From: a bacterium
GTDB lineage: Bacteria > Acidobacteriota > Thermoanaerobaculia > Multivoradales > J023
NCBI GenBank assembly: GCA_024226315.1
Contig: JAAELT010000171.1
Location: 1 to 38,812 of the forward strand
DNA length: 38,812 bases
Direction: 5' to 3'
Shown here: piece by piece, positions 1 to 8,096 of the stretch
How the letters are laid out: the number at the start of each line of letters is the position of its first letter
Position numbering within the stretch: position 1 is the stretch's first letter
The notes under the pieces: model-generated
Database searches by the model: none
What the model was told of the DNA's origin: nothing
What the model saw: the letters and a program-made list of their open reading frames with translations, nothing else
Position numbers and translations under genes: made by a program

Positions 1-1
1 C

Positions 2-88
2 GGCAAGTGGTGCACCGCGCGCTGCGGCGACCGGGTGCGGGCGGCGGCCTACCGCGGTACCGAGTGGTACAAGCTGGTGTTCAAGTAA
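2..88 (+). CDS. C-terminal end of an unidentified protein (partial)
   Basis: An open frame enters from the left edge and ends at a TAA at 86-88, leaving 28 residues ending in EWYKLVFK. It contains a CTARC cysteine pair and many basic and aromatic residues. It stops 5 bp before the convergent end of the glycosyltransferase gene at 94, which fits a real gene end. The fragment is too short to name. The frame has no alternative stop and its GC is like the rest of the region, but coding status rests only on position and frame. Confidence 0.45.
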   Translation, partial: GKWCTARCGDRVRAAAYRGTEWYKLVFK

Positions 89-93
89 CTCGG

Positions 94-1311
94 TCAATGC
101 GGCGTCAGCGCCAGCTCGTAGGCCGCGCGGTAGCGCTCCGCCACTGCGTCCCAGCTGAGCCCGGAGAGGGTCTTCTCGCGGCCGGTCTCCCCCATCCGGC
201 GGGCACCGGCGGGATCGTCCAGCAGGCGCGACAGGGCGCGGCGGACCGCCTTCGGATCCTGCTCGGGCACCAGGTAGCCGTGGACGCCGTCGTCGATCGC
301 CAGCGGGATGCCCGAGATTTCGGTCGCCACCACCGGCAGGGCGCTGGCCATGGCCTCGAGGATGACGTTGGGCAGGCCGTCGACGTTGCCCTTGGGATCA
401 TGGACCGCCGGCAGCACGAAGATGTCGGCGGCACGAAACAGGTCGGGCAGCTGGTCGTGCGCCACCGATCCGGGGAAGTGCACGCGCTCGGCCCAGCGGG
501 CGGTGGCGGCGCGGAACTCCTCCAGGCGGTCGCCGGCGCCGGCGAGCACCAGGTGGACGTCGGCGTGGCGCTCCATGAGCGCGTCCAGGTCCTCGATCAG
601 CACCTGGTAGCCTTTCTTGGTCGCCATGCGGCCCACCGACAGGATCATCGGCGCGTCGTGCGGAACGCCGAGGCGCCGGCGCCACTCGGCGCGCCGTCGC
701 GGATCGGGACCGAACTGCTGGGCGTTGACACCGTATGGGATGACGCGCGCGTAAGCGGGGTCGAACCCCAGGGCGCAGACCCGGTCGACCAGCTCCGGCG
801 AGCAGCCGGTGAGCACGCTGGTGCGGCGCAGCGCGCTCGCCACCAGCCGCCGGAGACCGGGCTTCTCGGCCATGAAGACGTCGCTGCCGTGCAGCCCGAC
901 GGCGATCGGCAGACGCCTGGCCGACAAGCTCGCCACCAGGAGATTGGGCACCACCCAGTGGGCCTGTAGCAGATCGTAGGACCGACGTCGGAGCTCGCGG
1001 CGCACGGCGCGCGCGGCGCCGGCCAGGTACAACGGCGTGACGCTGGCGGCGCCCCACCGCATCGCCTCGTCGGCCCGCAGGCTGCGGCTGTAGCCGAGCA
1101 ACTCCCAGCTCTCGGGCGCGTAGCGAAAGCTGCGCACCTCCACCCCGCCGTCGTCCCAGGCGGCCTCGACGCCCTCGGCGTGCGGGGTGAGCACGGTCAC
1201 ACGGTCGCCTCCGCGTACCAGGCCGCGGGCGAGCTCACGGATGAACGGACCCGAGGTATCGCCTTCGAAGCGCGGATACGTCTGGGTGAGAAAGAGGAAG
1301 CTCTTGCTCAG
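94..1311 (-). CDS. Glycosyltransferase family 4 (GT-B fold)
   Basis: Predicted cytoplasmic or membrane-associated retaining glycosyltransferase that would move a sugar from a nucleotide sugar onto a glycan or lipid acceptor. The N-terminal acceptor domain begins SFLFLTQTYPRFEGDTSGPF and holds GLHGSDVF. The C-terminal donor domain holds SVGRMATKKG and DGLPNVILEAMASALPVVA near residues 310-330, the usual nucleotide-sugar E-x7-E region with Asp in place of the first Glu. I see no ATG or GTG between the upstream stop and the conserved N-terminus. The best start is CTG at 1311, 5 bp after the stop of the GT2 gene, which suggests translational coupling. Neighbouring GT2 implies cell-surface polysaccharide or glycolipid assembly. 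The substrate is unknown. About 405 residues is normal for the family. Confidence 0.88.
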   Translation of the reverse strand: MSKSFLFLTQTYPRFEGDTSGPFIRELARGLVRGGDRVTVLTPHAEGVEAAWDDGGVEVRSFRYAPESWELLGYSRSLRADEAMRWGAASVTPLYLAGAARAVRRELRRRSYDLLQAHWVVPNLLVASLSARRLPIAVGLHGSDVFMAEKPGLRRLVASALRRTSVLTGCSPELVDRVCALGFDPAYARVIPYGVNAQQFGPDPRRRAEWRRRLGVPHDAPMILSVGRMATKKGYQVLIEDLDALMERHADVHLVLAGAGDRLEEFRAATARWAERVHFPGSVAHDQLPDLFRAADIFVLPAVHDPKGNVDGLPNVILEAMASALPVVATEISGIPLAIDDGVHGYLVPEQDPKAVRRALSRLLDDPAGARRMGETGREKTLSGLSWDAVAERYRAAYELALTPH

Positions 1312-1316
1312 GCCGG

Positions 1317-2354
1317 CTACTCCAGGCGCTCTCTGATCGAGTAGCTGTCGCTGCGACGGAAGCTCTTGAAGGTGATCATCTCTCCCAGCAGACCCGTGGT
1401 CAGGGTCTGGAAGCCGAGGAGCATCATCAGCACGCCGAGGAGCAGCAACGGCCGGCCGGAGAGCTGAAAACCCGGCCCGACCCCGAGCAGCGTCTGCACC
1501 TCGACCCACGGCGAATTGGCGACGAACCACAGCACCGCCAGGTAGAAGTTGATGCCGAGGCCGATCGACATGAAGATCAGGCCGATGACGCCGAACAGGT
1601 GCAGGGGCCGGCGGGTGTACTTGGTGATGAAGAGCACGGTGATCAGATCGAGCAGGCCCTTGTAGAGGCGATCCCAGCCGTACTTGCTGCGGCCGTGCCG
1701 GCGCTTCTCGTGGGCCACCGGCAGCTCGCCGACGCGAAAGCCGCGGCGGCTCGCCAGCACCGGGATGTAGCGGTGGAGCTCGCCGTAGATCGCCACCTGC
1801 TCGAGCACCTCGCGGCGGTAGGCCTTGAAGCCGCAGTTGAAATCGTGAAGGTCGATCTGCGCCAGGCGCCGCACCACCCAGTTGAAGAGCTTGGACGGAT
1901 AGCGCTTGGACGGCGGATCCTGGCGGTCCTGCTTCCAGCCGGAGACCAGGTCGAGGTTCTCGGCCTCGAGCTTCTCGAGAAAGCGCGGAATCTCCTCGGG
2001 CACGTCTTGCAGGTCGCCGTCGATGGTCACCAGGATCCGGCCGAGGCTGTGCTCGACGCCGGCGGTGATCGCCGCCGCCTTGCCGAAGTTGCGGCGAAAG
2101 CGCACCAGCTTGACCCGCGAGTCGCGACCGTGCAGCTCGCGGATGCGCTCCACTGTGCCGTCGCGCGAGCCGTCGTCGACGAAGATCAACTCGAAGCTGC
2201 GGCCCTCGGCGTCGAGCACGGCGGTGACCCGCTCGGTGAGCTCGATGACGCTGTCCTCCTCGTCGAGCACCGGCACCATCACCGTCACCTCGGGCGGCTC
2301 GGTCGCCTCGGGAGCGACGCGCTCGGATACGGTCGTGGTTTCAGCGGTCAGCAC
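1317..2354 (-). CDS. Polyprenyl-phosphate-type GT2 glycosyltransferase with two or more C-terminal membrane segments
   Basis: GT-A fold glycosyltransferase of the DPM1/GtrB/ArnC-like group, which normally loads a sugar onto a polyprenyl phosphate at the inner membrane. Visible motifs are VPVLDEEDSV (about 27-36), FVDDGSRDGT (58-67), the metal-binding DGDLQD (112-117) and RRHGRSKYGW (about 215). Two hydrophobic stretches follow, near residues 245-275 and 295-325. The start chosen is GTG at 2354, giving 345 residues; the open frame continues far upstream but that part crosses hairpin repeats and the BTAD gene in another frame and is not credible. It precedes the GT4 gene by 5 bp, so the two probably act in one glycan pathway. 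Donor and acceptor cannot be read from the sequence. Confidence 0.88.
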   Translation of the reverse strand: MLTAETTTVSERVAPEATEPPEVTVMVPVLDEEDSVIELTERVTAVLDAEGRSFELIFVDDGSRDGTVERIRELHGRDSRVKLVRFRRNFGKAAAITAGVEHSLGRILVTIDGDLQDVPEEIPRFLEKLEAENLDLVSGWKQDRQDPPSKRYPSKLFNWVVRRLAQIDLHDFNCGFKAYRREVLEQVAIYGELHRYIPVLASRRGFRVGELPVAHEKRRHGRSKYGWDRLYKGLLDLITVLFITKYTRRPLHLFGVIGLIFMSIGLGINFYLAVLWFVANSPWVEVQTLLGVGPGFQLSGRPLLLLGVLMMLLGFQTLTTGLLGEMITFKSFRRSDSYSIRERLE

Positions 2355-2444
2355 TGGATGTCTCGGATCGCGGGGTGGAGATCTGTAGGGTTTCAGGACG
2401 CAATCTATGGCGAATGCCGATTCTAGCAGCACCATGAGACGCCA

Positions 2445-2536
2445 CCCAGGGTTTACACCCTGGGCTACCTCATACCGCCCTCCGGGCTCCGGAGCCCGGA
2501 GGGCGGCAGATGGTAGCCCCGGGCGTGAGCCCGGGG
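2445..2536. repeat. Cluster of three perfect hairpins (REP-like)
   Basis: Three inverted repeats lie head to tail between the BTAD gene end and the GT2 start. The first, 2445-2464, has arms CCCAGGGT and ACCCTGGG around TTAC. The second, 2475-2506, is a perfect 32-bp palindrome with 16-bp arms CCGCCCTCCGGGCTCC. The third, 2517-2536, has arms CCCCGGGC and GCCCGGGG around GTGA. The first and third share the pattern AGCCC-GGG-loop-CCC-GGG with the hairpin at 37731-37750, so this is probably a genome-wide interspersed family. They have no T-run, so intrinsic termination is unlikely; they could attenuate transcription or protect mRNA between the two genes. Confidence 0.75.
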
Positions 2537-2542
2537 GGAAAC

Positions 2543-3313
2543 TCAGCGCATGAGCTGGTGGTACCGCTTCTGGGTCTCCTCCAGGGGCTCGACGTTGAGC
2601 TCCTGGACCAGCAGCTCCTGCATGCGCACGAATTGCCGGCGCACCAGGTCGCGCCGGCCCTGCTGGGCGTAGAGCTCCATGACCGCCACGTGGACGCGCT
2701 CCTCGAACGGCTCCTGCAGCAGCAGGGAACGGTAGGCGTCGAGTGCATCGGCCGGCCGCTCGAGACGGACGCAGAGATCGCCGACGTCGCGCAGCAGACG
2801 GATCTGCTCGCGGTAGAGCTGCTGCCGCTCGGGCTCGATCCAGGTGGCGTCGATGCCGTCCAGCAGCGGGCCGCGGTAAAGGCTCCAGGCCTCGAGCCAC
2901 AGGCCGAGAGCGCCGGCTCCGTCTCGAGGGTCGCACTCCAGGAGGCGCCGGCCTGCACCGACCAGCTGGCGGTAGCGGTCGCGGTCGAGGCGCCAGTCGA
3001 TCTCTGAATTCAGAGCGTACACGCCATGACGGTAGACGAACGCATCGCGACTGCCCAGTGTGCGGCGGGCCACGCTCAGTGTCGGGTGGAAGTTCTTCTC
3101 GACCGACCTGGCATCGGCGTCGCGCCACAACGCGTCCACGAGCGCCTCCCTGGTGGCCCGCCGGTCGGGCGCCAGAGCCAGGAAGGCGACGGTCTGAAGG
3201 GCCCGCCGCAGAGTCCAGGCGACCTCCCGCTCCGAGCCGTCGGCGTCGACTCGCTTCACTATCGGCTGGCCGAGCAGGTCGAGGGCGAAGCTCGCTAGGA
3301 ACCTGTTGCCCAT
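2543..3313 (-). CDS. SARP-like transcriptional regulator (winged helix plus BTAD)
   Basis: A 256-residue protein laid out like the N-terminal half of SARP/AfsR-type activators. Residues about 10-95 hold the OmpR-like winged helix (ALQTVAFLALAP, REALVDALWRD, SVEKNFHPTLSVARRTLG). Residues about 98-245 form the helical BTAD repeat domain (SLYRGPLLDG, ERVHVAVMELYAQQGRRDLV, VRRQFVRMQELL). The family binds direct repeats near promoters and recruits RNA polymerase. The ATG at 3313 lies 15 bp after coaD, so it is probably cotranscribed with it. In actinomycetes such proteins often control antibiotic clusters, but nothing of that kind is beside it here and the target genes are unknown. Confidence 0.85.
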   Translation of the reverse strand: MGNRFLASFALDLLGQPIVKRVDADGSEREVAWTLRRALQTVAFLALAPDRRATREALVDALWRDADARSVEKNFHPTLSVARRTLGSRDAFVYRHGVYALNSEIDWRLDRDRYRQLVGAGRRLLECDPRDGAGALGLWLEAWSLYRGPLLDGIDATWIEPERQQLYREQIRLLRDVGDLCVRLERPADALDAYRSLLLQEPFEERVHVAVMELYAQQGRRDLVRRQFVRMQELLVQELNVEPLEETQKRYHQLMR

Positions 3314-3328
3314 AGCAACAGGCTGGCG

Positions 3329-3817
3329 CTAGTCCCGGACCATCCGCTGCCGCATGCGCTCGAGCACCGCCCCCGGCACCAGGCCCTCGAGGTCGGCGCC
3401 GAGCAGGAAGACCTCCTTGGTCAGGCGGCTGGAGAGATAGCTGTACTCTTCCTTCGGGGTCAGGAATACCGTCTCGACGCGCGAATCGAGGCGCCGGTTC
3501 ATCAGCGCCATCTGGAACTCGGACTCGAAGTCGGACACCGCGCGCAGGCCGCGGACGATGGTGCGCGCGCCGAGCTGCCGCATGTAGTCGACCAGCAGGC
3601 CGCTGAAGCTCTCCACTCGGCAGCCAGGGTTGTCCGCCAGCACGTCACGCAGCATCTCGACCCGCTCTTCGATCGAGAACAGCGGCTCCTTCGAGGTGTT
3701 GTGGAGAACCGCCACCACGACTTCGTCGAAGATCGGGCAGCAGCGCTCGATGATGTCGACGTGGCCGTTGTGCACGGGGTCGAACGACCCCGGATAGACG
3801 CCGATTCTCGTAGGCAA
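3329..3817 (-). CDS. coaD: Phosphopantetheine adenylyltransferase
   Basis: Catalyses ATP plus 4'-phosphopantetheine to dephospho-CoA and pyrophosphate, the fourth step of CoA synthesis, in the cytoplasm. The 162-residue length is typical. The nucleotidyltransferase motif GSFDPVHNGH is at residues 10-19. Other conserved stretches are VVAVLHNTSKEPLFSIEERV, TIVRGLRAVSDFESEFQMA and YSYLSSRLTKEV. The start is TTG at 3817, directly before PTRIGVYPG; no in-frame ATG fits. It lies 30 bp downstream of the propeller-protein gene and 15 bp upstream of the BTAD regulator on the same strand. Confidence 0.97.
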   Translation of the reverse strand: MPTRIGVYPGSFDPVHNGHVDIIERCCPIFDEVVVAVLHNTSKEPLFSIEERVEMLRDVLADNPGCRVESFSGLLVDYMRQLGARTIVRGLRAVSDFESEFQMALMNRRLDSRVETVFLTPKEEYSYLSSRLTKEVFLLGADLEGLVPGAVLERMRQRMVRD

Positions 3818-3847
3818 GGTCTCACTCGGTCAATTGGATCTCACCGG

Positions 3848-6037
3848 TCATTCGTCGAGAAGATCGAAGGTTACCACGTTGTGGGCCGCGTCTGTCACCC
3901 GCAGCAACAACAGGCGGGTTCCCTCCGGCACCTCGATCGCCAGCTTCTCGCGGCGGCCGTCGAGCAGGCCGTCGACCGGCCGTGCCCGCCGCCACTCGCC
4001 GGCGTCGAAGCTGACCGAAGCGTCGCGCATGGGCGACAGCGCGTCGTCGAGCTCGACCTCGAGCGTCGAGCCGCGCCGCGCGCTTCGGCTGAGCACCGGC
4101 GGCGTGTGATCGATCACCACCGGCTCACTCAGCTCTTCGTCCTCGAGCGCCTCCTCGCCCGCGCGCGCTCTGCCGTCGCTGGCGGTGAGGCGGAAGCGAT
4201 AACGGCCATCGGGCAACACGGTGGCGTCGAAGCTGTAGTGCGTCTCGTGGTGGTCTTCGACCATCCGCAGCCAGCCGTCCTCGATCTCTTCGGGCCGGAA
4301 GTCGAGAACGTAGGCCATCTCGTCCTGGTTCGGATCCTCCGCGCTCCAGCGCAAGGTGCGATAGCCCTTCTTCCACAGGTTCTTGAGCCGGCCGTCGCCG
4401 TTCTTCGGCGCCTCGAGCCGCAGGGAGGTGAAGATGCCCTCACGATTGGGGCTCCAGGGCTCGAAGGTCTGGTTCTGGGGATTGAAGCTGCTGGGCACCA
4501 GGATCTGCCCCGGATCGAGCACCTCGAGCTTCTCGATCTCGGGCCGCAGATTCTCCTGAGCGTAACTCAGCTCGGCGCTCTCGAGCCGCGGGCCCTTCGT
4601 CTTGCCGCGCCGCAGCGTCGCCCGCCACTGGACATAGCGACCGTGGGCGAGGCCCTCGAGCGCCACGTCTTGCGTGTTCCCGGCGCCATTCTCGCAGCCG
4701 GTGCAGGCGACGCGTGCATCGTCACCCCAGGAGGTCCAGGTGGCGTCGGGTGTGGCGCTCATGCCGCTGCGGAAGGCGACCTCCACCCCGGCTCCCCTGG
4801 GCAGGGCGCCGCGCCAGGTAAAGGAGCCGAAACGCGCGACCTGTGTCGAGTCGAGCACGGAGCTGACGTAGATGCCCTCGGGCTCGGTGCCGTCCTCCAG
4901 TCGGTAGAGGGCCGAGGCGTTGGCGGTGATCGCCGCGACGCCGGCGGGACCCGCGACCAGCCCGGTGATCTGACGTTCCTCGAGCTCGGTCTCCTGGATC
5001 AGGCGCTCCCCGGTCCAGCGGTAGAGCTTGCCCTCCTGGCCCGATCCGATCCACAGCTCGCCGTCGTGCCAGAGCAGCGAGTGCACCGTCTCGTTCTGCA
5101 GGCTCACGACCTCTTCGACCTTGCCTTCAGGCGAGATTGCGAGCACCAGGCTGCGCGGCCCGCTGAAGCTCGAGCTGCGCGAGCCCACCGTGTCCTGGGA
5201 GTCGACGGTGACGGTGACCGCGCCCTCCTTCGCCTCTTCGTCGTCGCCGGCGCCGGCGCCGGCGACGGACTTCGACAGGTCGACGAAGCTCGCCTCCGAC
5301 GCCAGGACAGCGGCATAGGCCGTTCCCGAGGGCGTCACGGCGAAGTCGAGGATCTCCGGATGCACCGCGTCATGGACGGTGGCGACCTCGCCGTCGGTAC
5401 CGACGCGCACGATCAGCCCCTGGCCGGCGGTGCCCACCAGGACGTCGCCGTCCGGCAGCACGGCGACCGCCCGCACGTGGCTGTCGCGGCTCTCGTAGAG
5501 CACTTCGGGCTCGGCCCCGGGCGCGACTCGGTAGAGGCGGCCGCGCAGTCCGGTGGCGACCAGCAGACGCCCTTCGGCGTCGCGGGCGAGGTCCCAGACG
5601 TAGGTATCCTCGGGATCGAAGACCACTTCCGCGCCACCGCCGCCGAGCGCGTAGACCTTGCCGTCGGGCGAGCTGCCGGCCAGCACCGTGCCGTCATCGT
5701 CGACATGCACCGCGAAGACCTCCGGCTCCGGAGTGGCATGGAGCTCCATCACCTCGCCGCCGGGCGCCACGCGCAGTACCTTGCCCGAATTGCCGGTACC
5801 GACCACCCACCCTCGAGCGTGGCCAGCGGCGGAGAACACGAACGGCTCCTCGAGGCTCGCCACCTTGTCGAGCCGGCGCGCCAGCTCCAGGCGCCCGAGG
5901 GTGTCGATCCGGAGCCCCTCGAGGGTGCCCTTGATCATGCCCTCCCGAGAATCGGCTCGGAAGATCTTGACTTCGGACGCGCCGGCAGCCGTCGCCAGCA
6001 GGGCGCACCACGCAATGATCAGACGTTTCCAGCTCAC
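3848..6037 (-). CDS. Secreted beta-propeller-like protein with C-terminal beta-sandwich region
   Basis: A 729-residue protein starting at a GTG (6037) preceded by GAGGAG. Residues 1-20 form a signal peptide (KRLIIAWCALLATAAGA), so it is exported. About residues 60-400 show repeated blocks such as GNSGKVLRVAPGGEVMEL, SPDGKVYALGGGG and LRGRLYRVAPGAEP, typical of NHL/WD-like or regulator-propeller blades. Residues about 400-720 look like Ig/fibronectin-type beta-strands (RPEIEKLEVLDPG, PDGRYRFRLTASDGRA, SEPVVIDHTPPVLSRSA). No catalytic motif is visible. It lies 27 bp after the S55 peptidase gene, so the two are probably cotranscribed and may work together in the envelope. I do not recognise a specific function. 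Confidence 0.75.
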   Translation of the reverse strand: MSWKRLIIAWCALLATAAGASEVKIFRADSREGMIKGTLEGLRIDTLGRLELARRLDKVASLEEPFVFSAAGHARGWVVGTGNSGKVLRVAPGGEVMELHATPEPEVFAVHVDDDGTVLAGSSPDGKVYALGGGGAEVVFDPEDTYVWDLARDAEGRLLVATGLRGRLYRVAPGAEPEVLYESRDSHVRAVAVLPDGDVLVGTAGQGLIVRVGTDGEVATVHDAVHPEILDFAVTPSGTAYAAVLASEASFVDLSKSVAGAGAGDDEEAKEGAVTVTVDSQDTVGSRSSSFSGPRSLVLAISPEGKVEEVVSLQNETVHSLLWHDGELWIGSGQEGKLYRWTGERLIQETELEERQITGLVAGPAGVAAITANASALYRLEDGTEPEGIYVSSVLDSTQVARFGSFTWRGALPRGAGVEVAFRSGMSATPDATWTSWGDDARVACTGCENGAGNTQDVALEGLAHGRYVQWRATLRRGKTKGPRLESAELSYAQENLRPEIEKLEVLDPGQILVPSSFNPQNQTFEPWSPNREGIFTSLRLEAPKNGDGRLKNLWKKGYRTLRWSAEDPNQDEMAYVLDFRPEEIEDGWLRMVEDHHETHYSFDATVLPDGRYRFRLTASDGRARAGEEALEDEELSEPVVIDHTPPVLSRSARRGSTLEVELDDALSPMRDASVSFDAGEWRRARPVDGLLDGRREKLAIEVPEGTRLLLLRVTDAAHNVVTFDLLDE

Positions 6038-6051
6038 GTTGGCTCCTCGGT

Positions 6052-6062
6052 TGGGGGGGGGG
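6052..6062. repeat. Ten-G homopolymer between two genes
   Basis: A run of 10 Gs (10 Cs on the coding strand) at 6053-6062 sits in the 27-bp gap between the S55 peptidase stop (6065) and the propeller gene start (6037), just upstream of the latter's GAGGAG site. Such runs can change length by slippage. Here a change would alter spacing only, not a reading frame. Confidence 0.7.
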
Positions 6063-6064
6063 CG

Positions 6065-7945
6065 TCAATCCCGACTGGGTCGATCAGACCTGCGGCGGAC
6101 CTGTAGATCGATCCGCAGGGCACCGTCGATCGGCCGGTCGAGCTGCTCGACGCGCTCGTCCGCAAAGTCGAGCCACAGCGGCGCGCCTGCGGGTGTCCCG
6201 CTGGCGGCGAAGATCGAGCGCACCGAGCCCGGCAGATCGGGCAGCACCTCGCCGCCCACCGACAGCCCGGGCGCCGGCACCAGGCCGTAGATCACCAGCT
6301 CGCGGCGCGAGCGCAACCGCCTGAGCTGCGCCAAGGCCTGATCGAAGGACTCGATCGCGCGGCGCTCGATGGAGTCGCGGGCCGTGTCCATGCTGGTGCC
6401 GTCACCGATCAACACATAATAGCTCCCGTCGCGCGCCTCGGCCGGCACCTCGACCTCGATCTCGCGGCGGTAGCGCTCGCCGCGGTAGGCCTGGAGCTCC
6501 AGAGACACCGGCAAGGTGTCGCCGGGCTCGACCCGGACGCGCTGCGGATGGGCCGCCACCAGGGTCGCCGAGCGCGGCCGGTCGACCTGCGTCAGCTCGA
6601 CCTCGACGGACTCGATCTCGACCTCTTCGAGCGGGTTGTATTCGAGAAACGCGGCGAAACCCAGCAAGTGGACGACGGCGGTGACCGCCACCTGGTCGCC
6701 GTCGAAGCTCTGGCGGATCACCAGGTCATCGTGCCCTCGCAGCGCGATACGGGCTTCGAGGTCGATGCCCTGGGAGCCGCCGGCGTAGCTGCCCGTGTTG
6801 ATCGCGCCGAGCGCCGAAACCGCGAACAGCAGCGGGCGAAGCTGCGGCAGATTGGCCACTTCCATGTGGAAGTCCCGATCGCTCAAGCCTCGCAGCCGCA
6901 CCGTCAACGGCGTGGTCGGCGCCTCGAGGCCGAGGCGCCCGCGCACACCCGCTTCTCGATCCTGGTCGAAGGCGCCGATGGTCTCGCCGGCATTGGACAC
7001 CTTGAACGAGTTGGCGGCGTTGGCGATCACGGTGATCGTCTCCGAAGGCGCCAGCGGCAGGTTGACCGGACCGAGGGAGAACATCGGGTGGCCGAAAGCG
7101 AGTACCTCGTCGCCGTTGCGATCGGTGACCGTGCCGTGGGCCGCCAGGTTGAGGTCCCCGCGCACCAGCACCGCGGCCACGCCGCTGCCCGGAACCAGCT
7201 CGGCGCCGGCCGCGCCGCCGCCACCACCGAGCGACCCGGCGGGCGTGATCTCCCCGAGCGCTCGCCGCAGCAGACCCGTGGTCACCTCGCCGAAGCCGGA
7301 GGCGGTCCACTGCACCGACGATCTGGCGCCGGTGAGGCTGGGCGGCCGCAGCAACGTCAGCTGTTCGGCCAGCAGGTCGACCGAGAAGTCGCGCTTGAGC
7401 AGGTCCTCGAGGTCGAAATCCAAGCCCGCCGGCGCGGCGCTCGCGCGCAGCCGCGCCGGGACGGGCAGCTCCGAGAGCTGTCGCATGGCGTCGATCGGCG
7501 TGATCCCGGCAATGGCGTCGAGGCCGAACTGGTAGCTGAATGCAACCGCACCGGCCAACTTGTCGTCGATATAGATCGGGCTACCGCTCATGCCGGCCAC
7601 CACGCCGCTACGCTCCAGATCCTGACCCGAGAGCCGCGCCAGGATGTAGCTCAGCTCGGGCTTCGAGTTGCGCAGCACGCCCAGCACCTCGACATCGAAG
7701 CGCTCGGGCTCGGTGCCGGCGAAGACCGATAATCCGTAGCCGGTCTGGCCGCGGCTCAAGGCGTCGGCCGAGATCGTGGCGCCGGGCATCTCCGGCATCT
7801 CCGTCGGCTCCGTCGGCTCCGTCGGCTCCGTCGGCTCCGTCGGCTCCGTCGGCCCAGAGGGCCGCGAATGCTCGGAGGGCTGCGCCGCGATCTCGGGCGC
7901 GGAGAGCGCCGCAATCAGGATCGCGATCGTCCACGTCGTCTTCAT
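6065..7945 (-). CDS. SpoIVB peptidase S55-like secreted protein
   Basis: A 626-residue exported protein. Residues 1-21 are a signal peptide (TWTIAILIAALSAPEIAA) and 32-49 a Thr-Glu-Pro tandem repeat. The S55-like region begins near 60; the nucleophile motif GMSGSPIYID is at 118-127 with Ser120 in the GxSG position. A block resembling the family's LGHGI histidine region, DEVLAFGHPMFSLGP, lies after the serine, at about 279-293 (His286). In SpoIVB the histidine comes first, so the motif order looks permuted. The C-terminal 250 residues are beta-rich with no named domain. The ATG at 7945 is clear. The target is unknown; it precedes the propeller gene by 27 bp. A role as a degenerate, non-catalytic relative cannot be excluded. 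Confidence 0.78.
   Translation of the reverse strand: MKTTWTIAILIAALSAPEIAAQPSEHSRPSGPTEPTEPTEPTEPTEPTEMPEMPGATISADALSRGQTGYGLSVFAGTEPERFDVEVLGVLRNSKPELSYILARLSGQDLERSGVVAGMSGSPIYIDDKLAGAVAFSYQFGLDAIAGITPIDAMRQLSELPVPARLRASAAPAGLDFDLEDLLKRDFSVDLLAEQLTLLRPPSLTGARSSVQWTASGFGEVTTGLLRRALGEITPAGSLGGGGGAAGAELVPGSGVAAVLVRGDLNLAAHGTVTDRNGDEVLAFGHPMFSLGPVNLPLAPSETITVIANAANSFKVSNAGETIGAFDQDREAGVRGRLGLEAPTTPLTVRLRGLSDRDFHMEVANLPQLRPLLFAVSALGAINTGSYAGGSQGIDLEARIALRGHDDLVIRQSFDGDQVAVTAVVHLLGFAAFLEYNPLEEVEIESVEVELTQVDRPRSATLVAAHPQRVRVEPGDTLPVSLELQAYRGERYRREIEVEVPAEARDGSYYVLIGDGTSMDTARDSIERRAIESFDQALAQLRRLRSRRELVIYGLVPAPGLSVGGEVLPDLPGSVRSIFAASGTPAGAPLWLDFADERVEQLDRPIDGALRIDLQVRRRSDRPSRD
7799..7852 (-). repeat. 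9-bp tandem repeat coding for Thr-Glu-Pro units
   Basis: Six near-identical 9-bp units (CTCCGTCGG on the plus strand) encode repeated Pro-Thr-Glu just after the signal peptide of the S55-like protein. It is probably a flexible linker that can gain or lose units without breaking frame. Confidence 0.85.
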
Positions 7946-8096
7946 GTCTTTGCTCGTTTCTGTCGGGAGTCGGCGGCAGGCGAGCCACCTGGGACCAGGA
8001 TCTTAGACCCGTGGGCGCGTCCGCGCCTGGAGCCGAGGGCCGGACCGCACACCGGCGGGGTCGCGTCGCGGCGTAGCGCGCTCGATAGCAGAACCG

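Noticed and set aside
3701..6106. Long plus-strand open frame (about 800 codons) opposite the propeller protein
   Set aside because: It mirrors the high-GC third positions of the minus-strand gene, lacks domain motifs, and the minus-strand gene has a signal peptide and ribosome-binding site.
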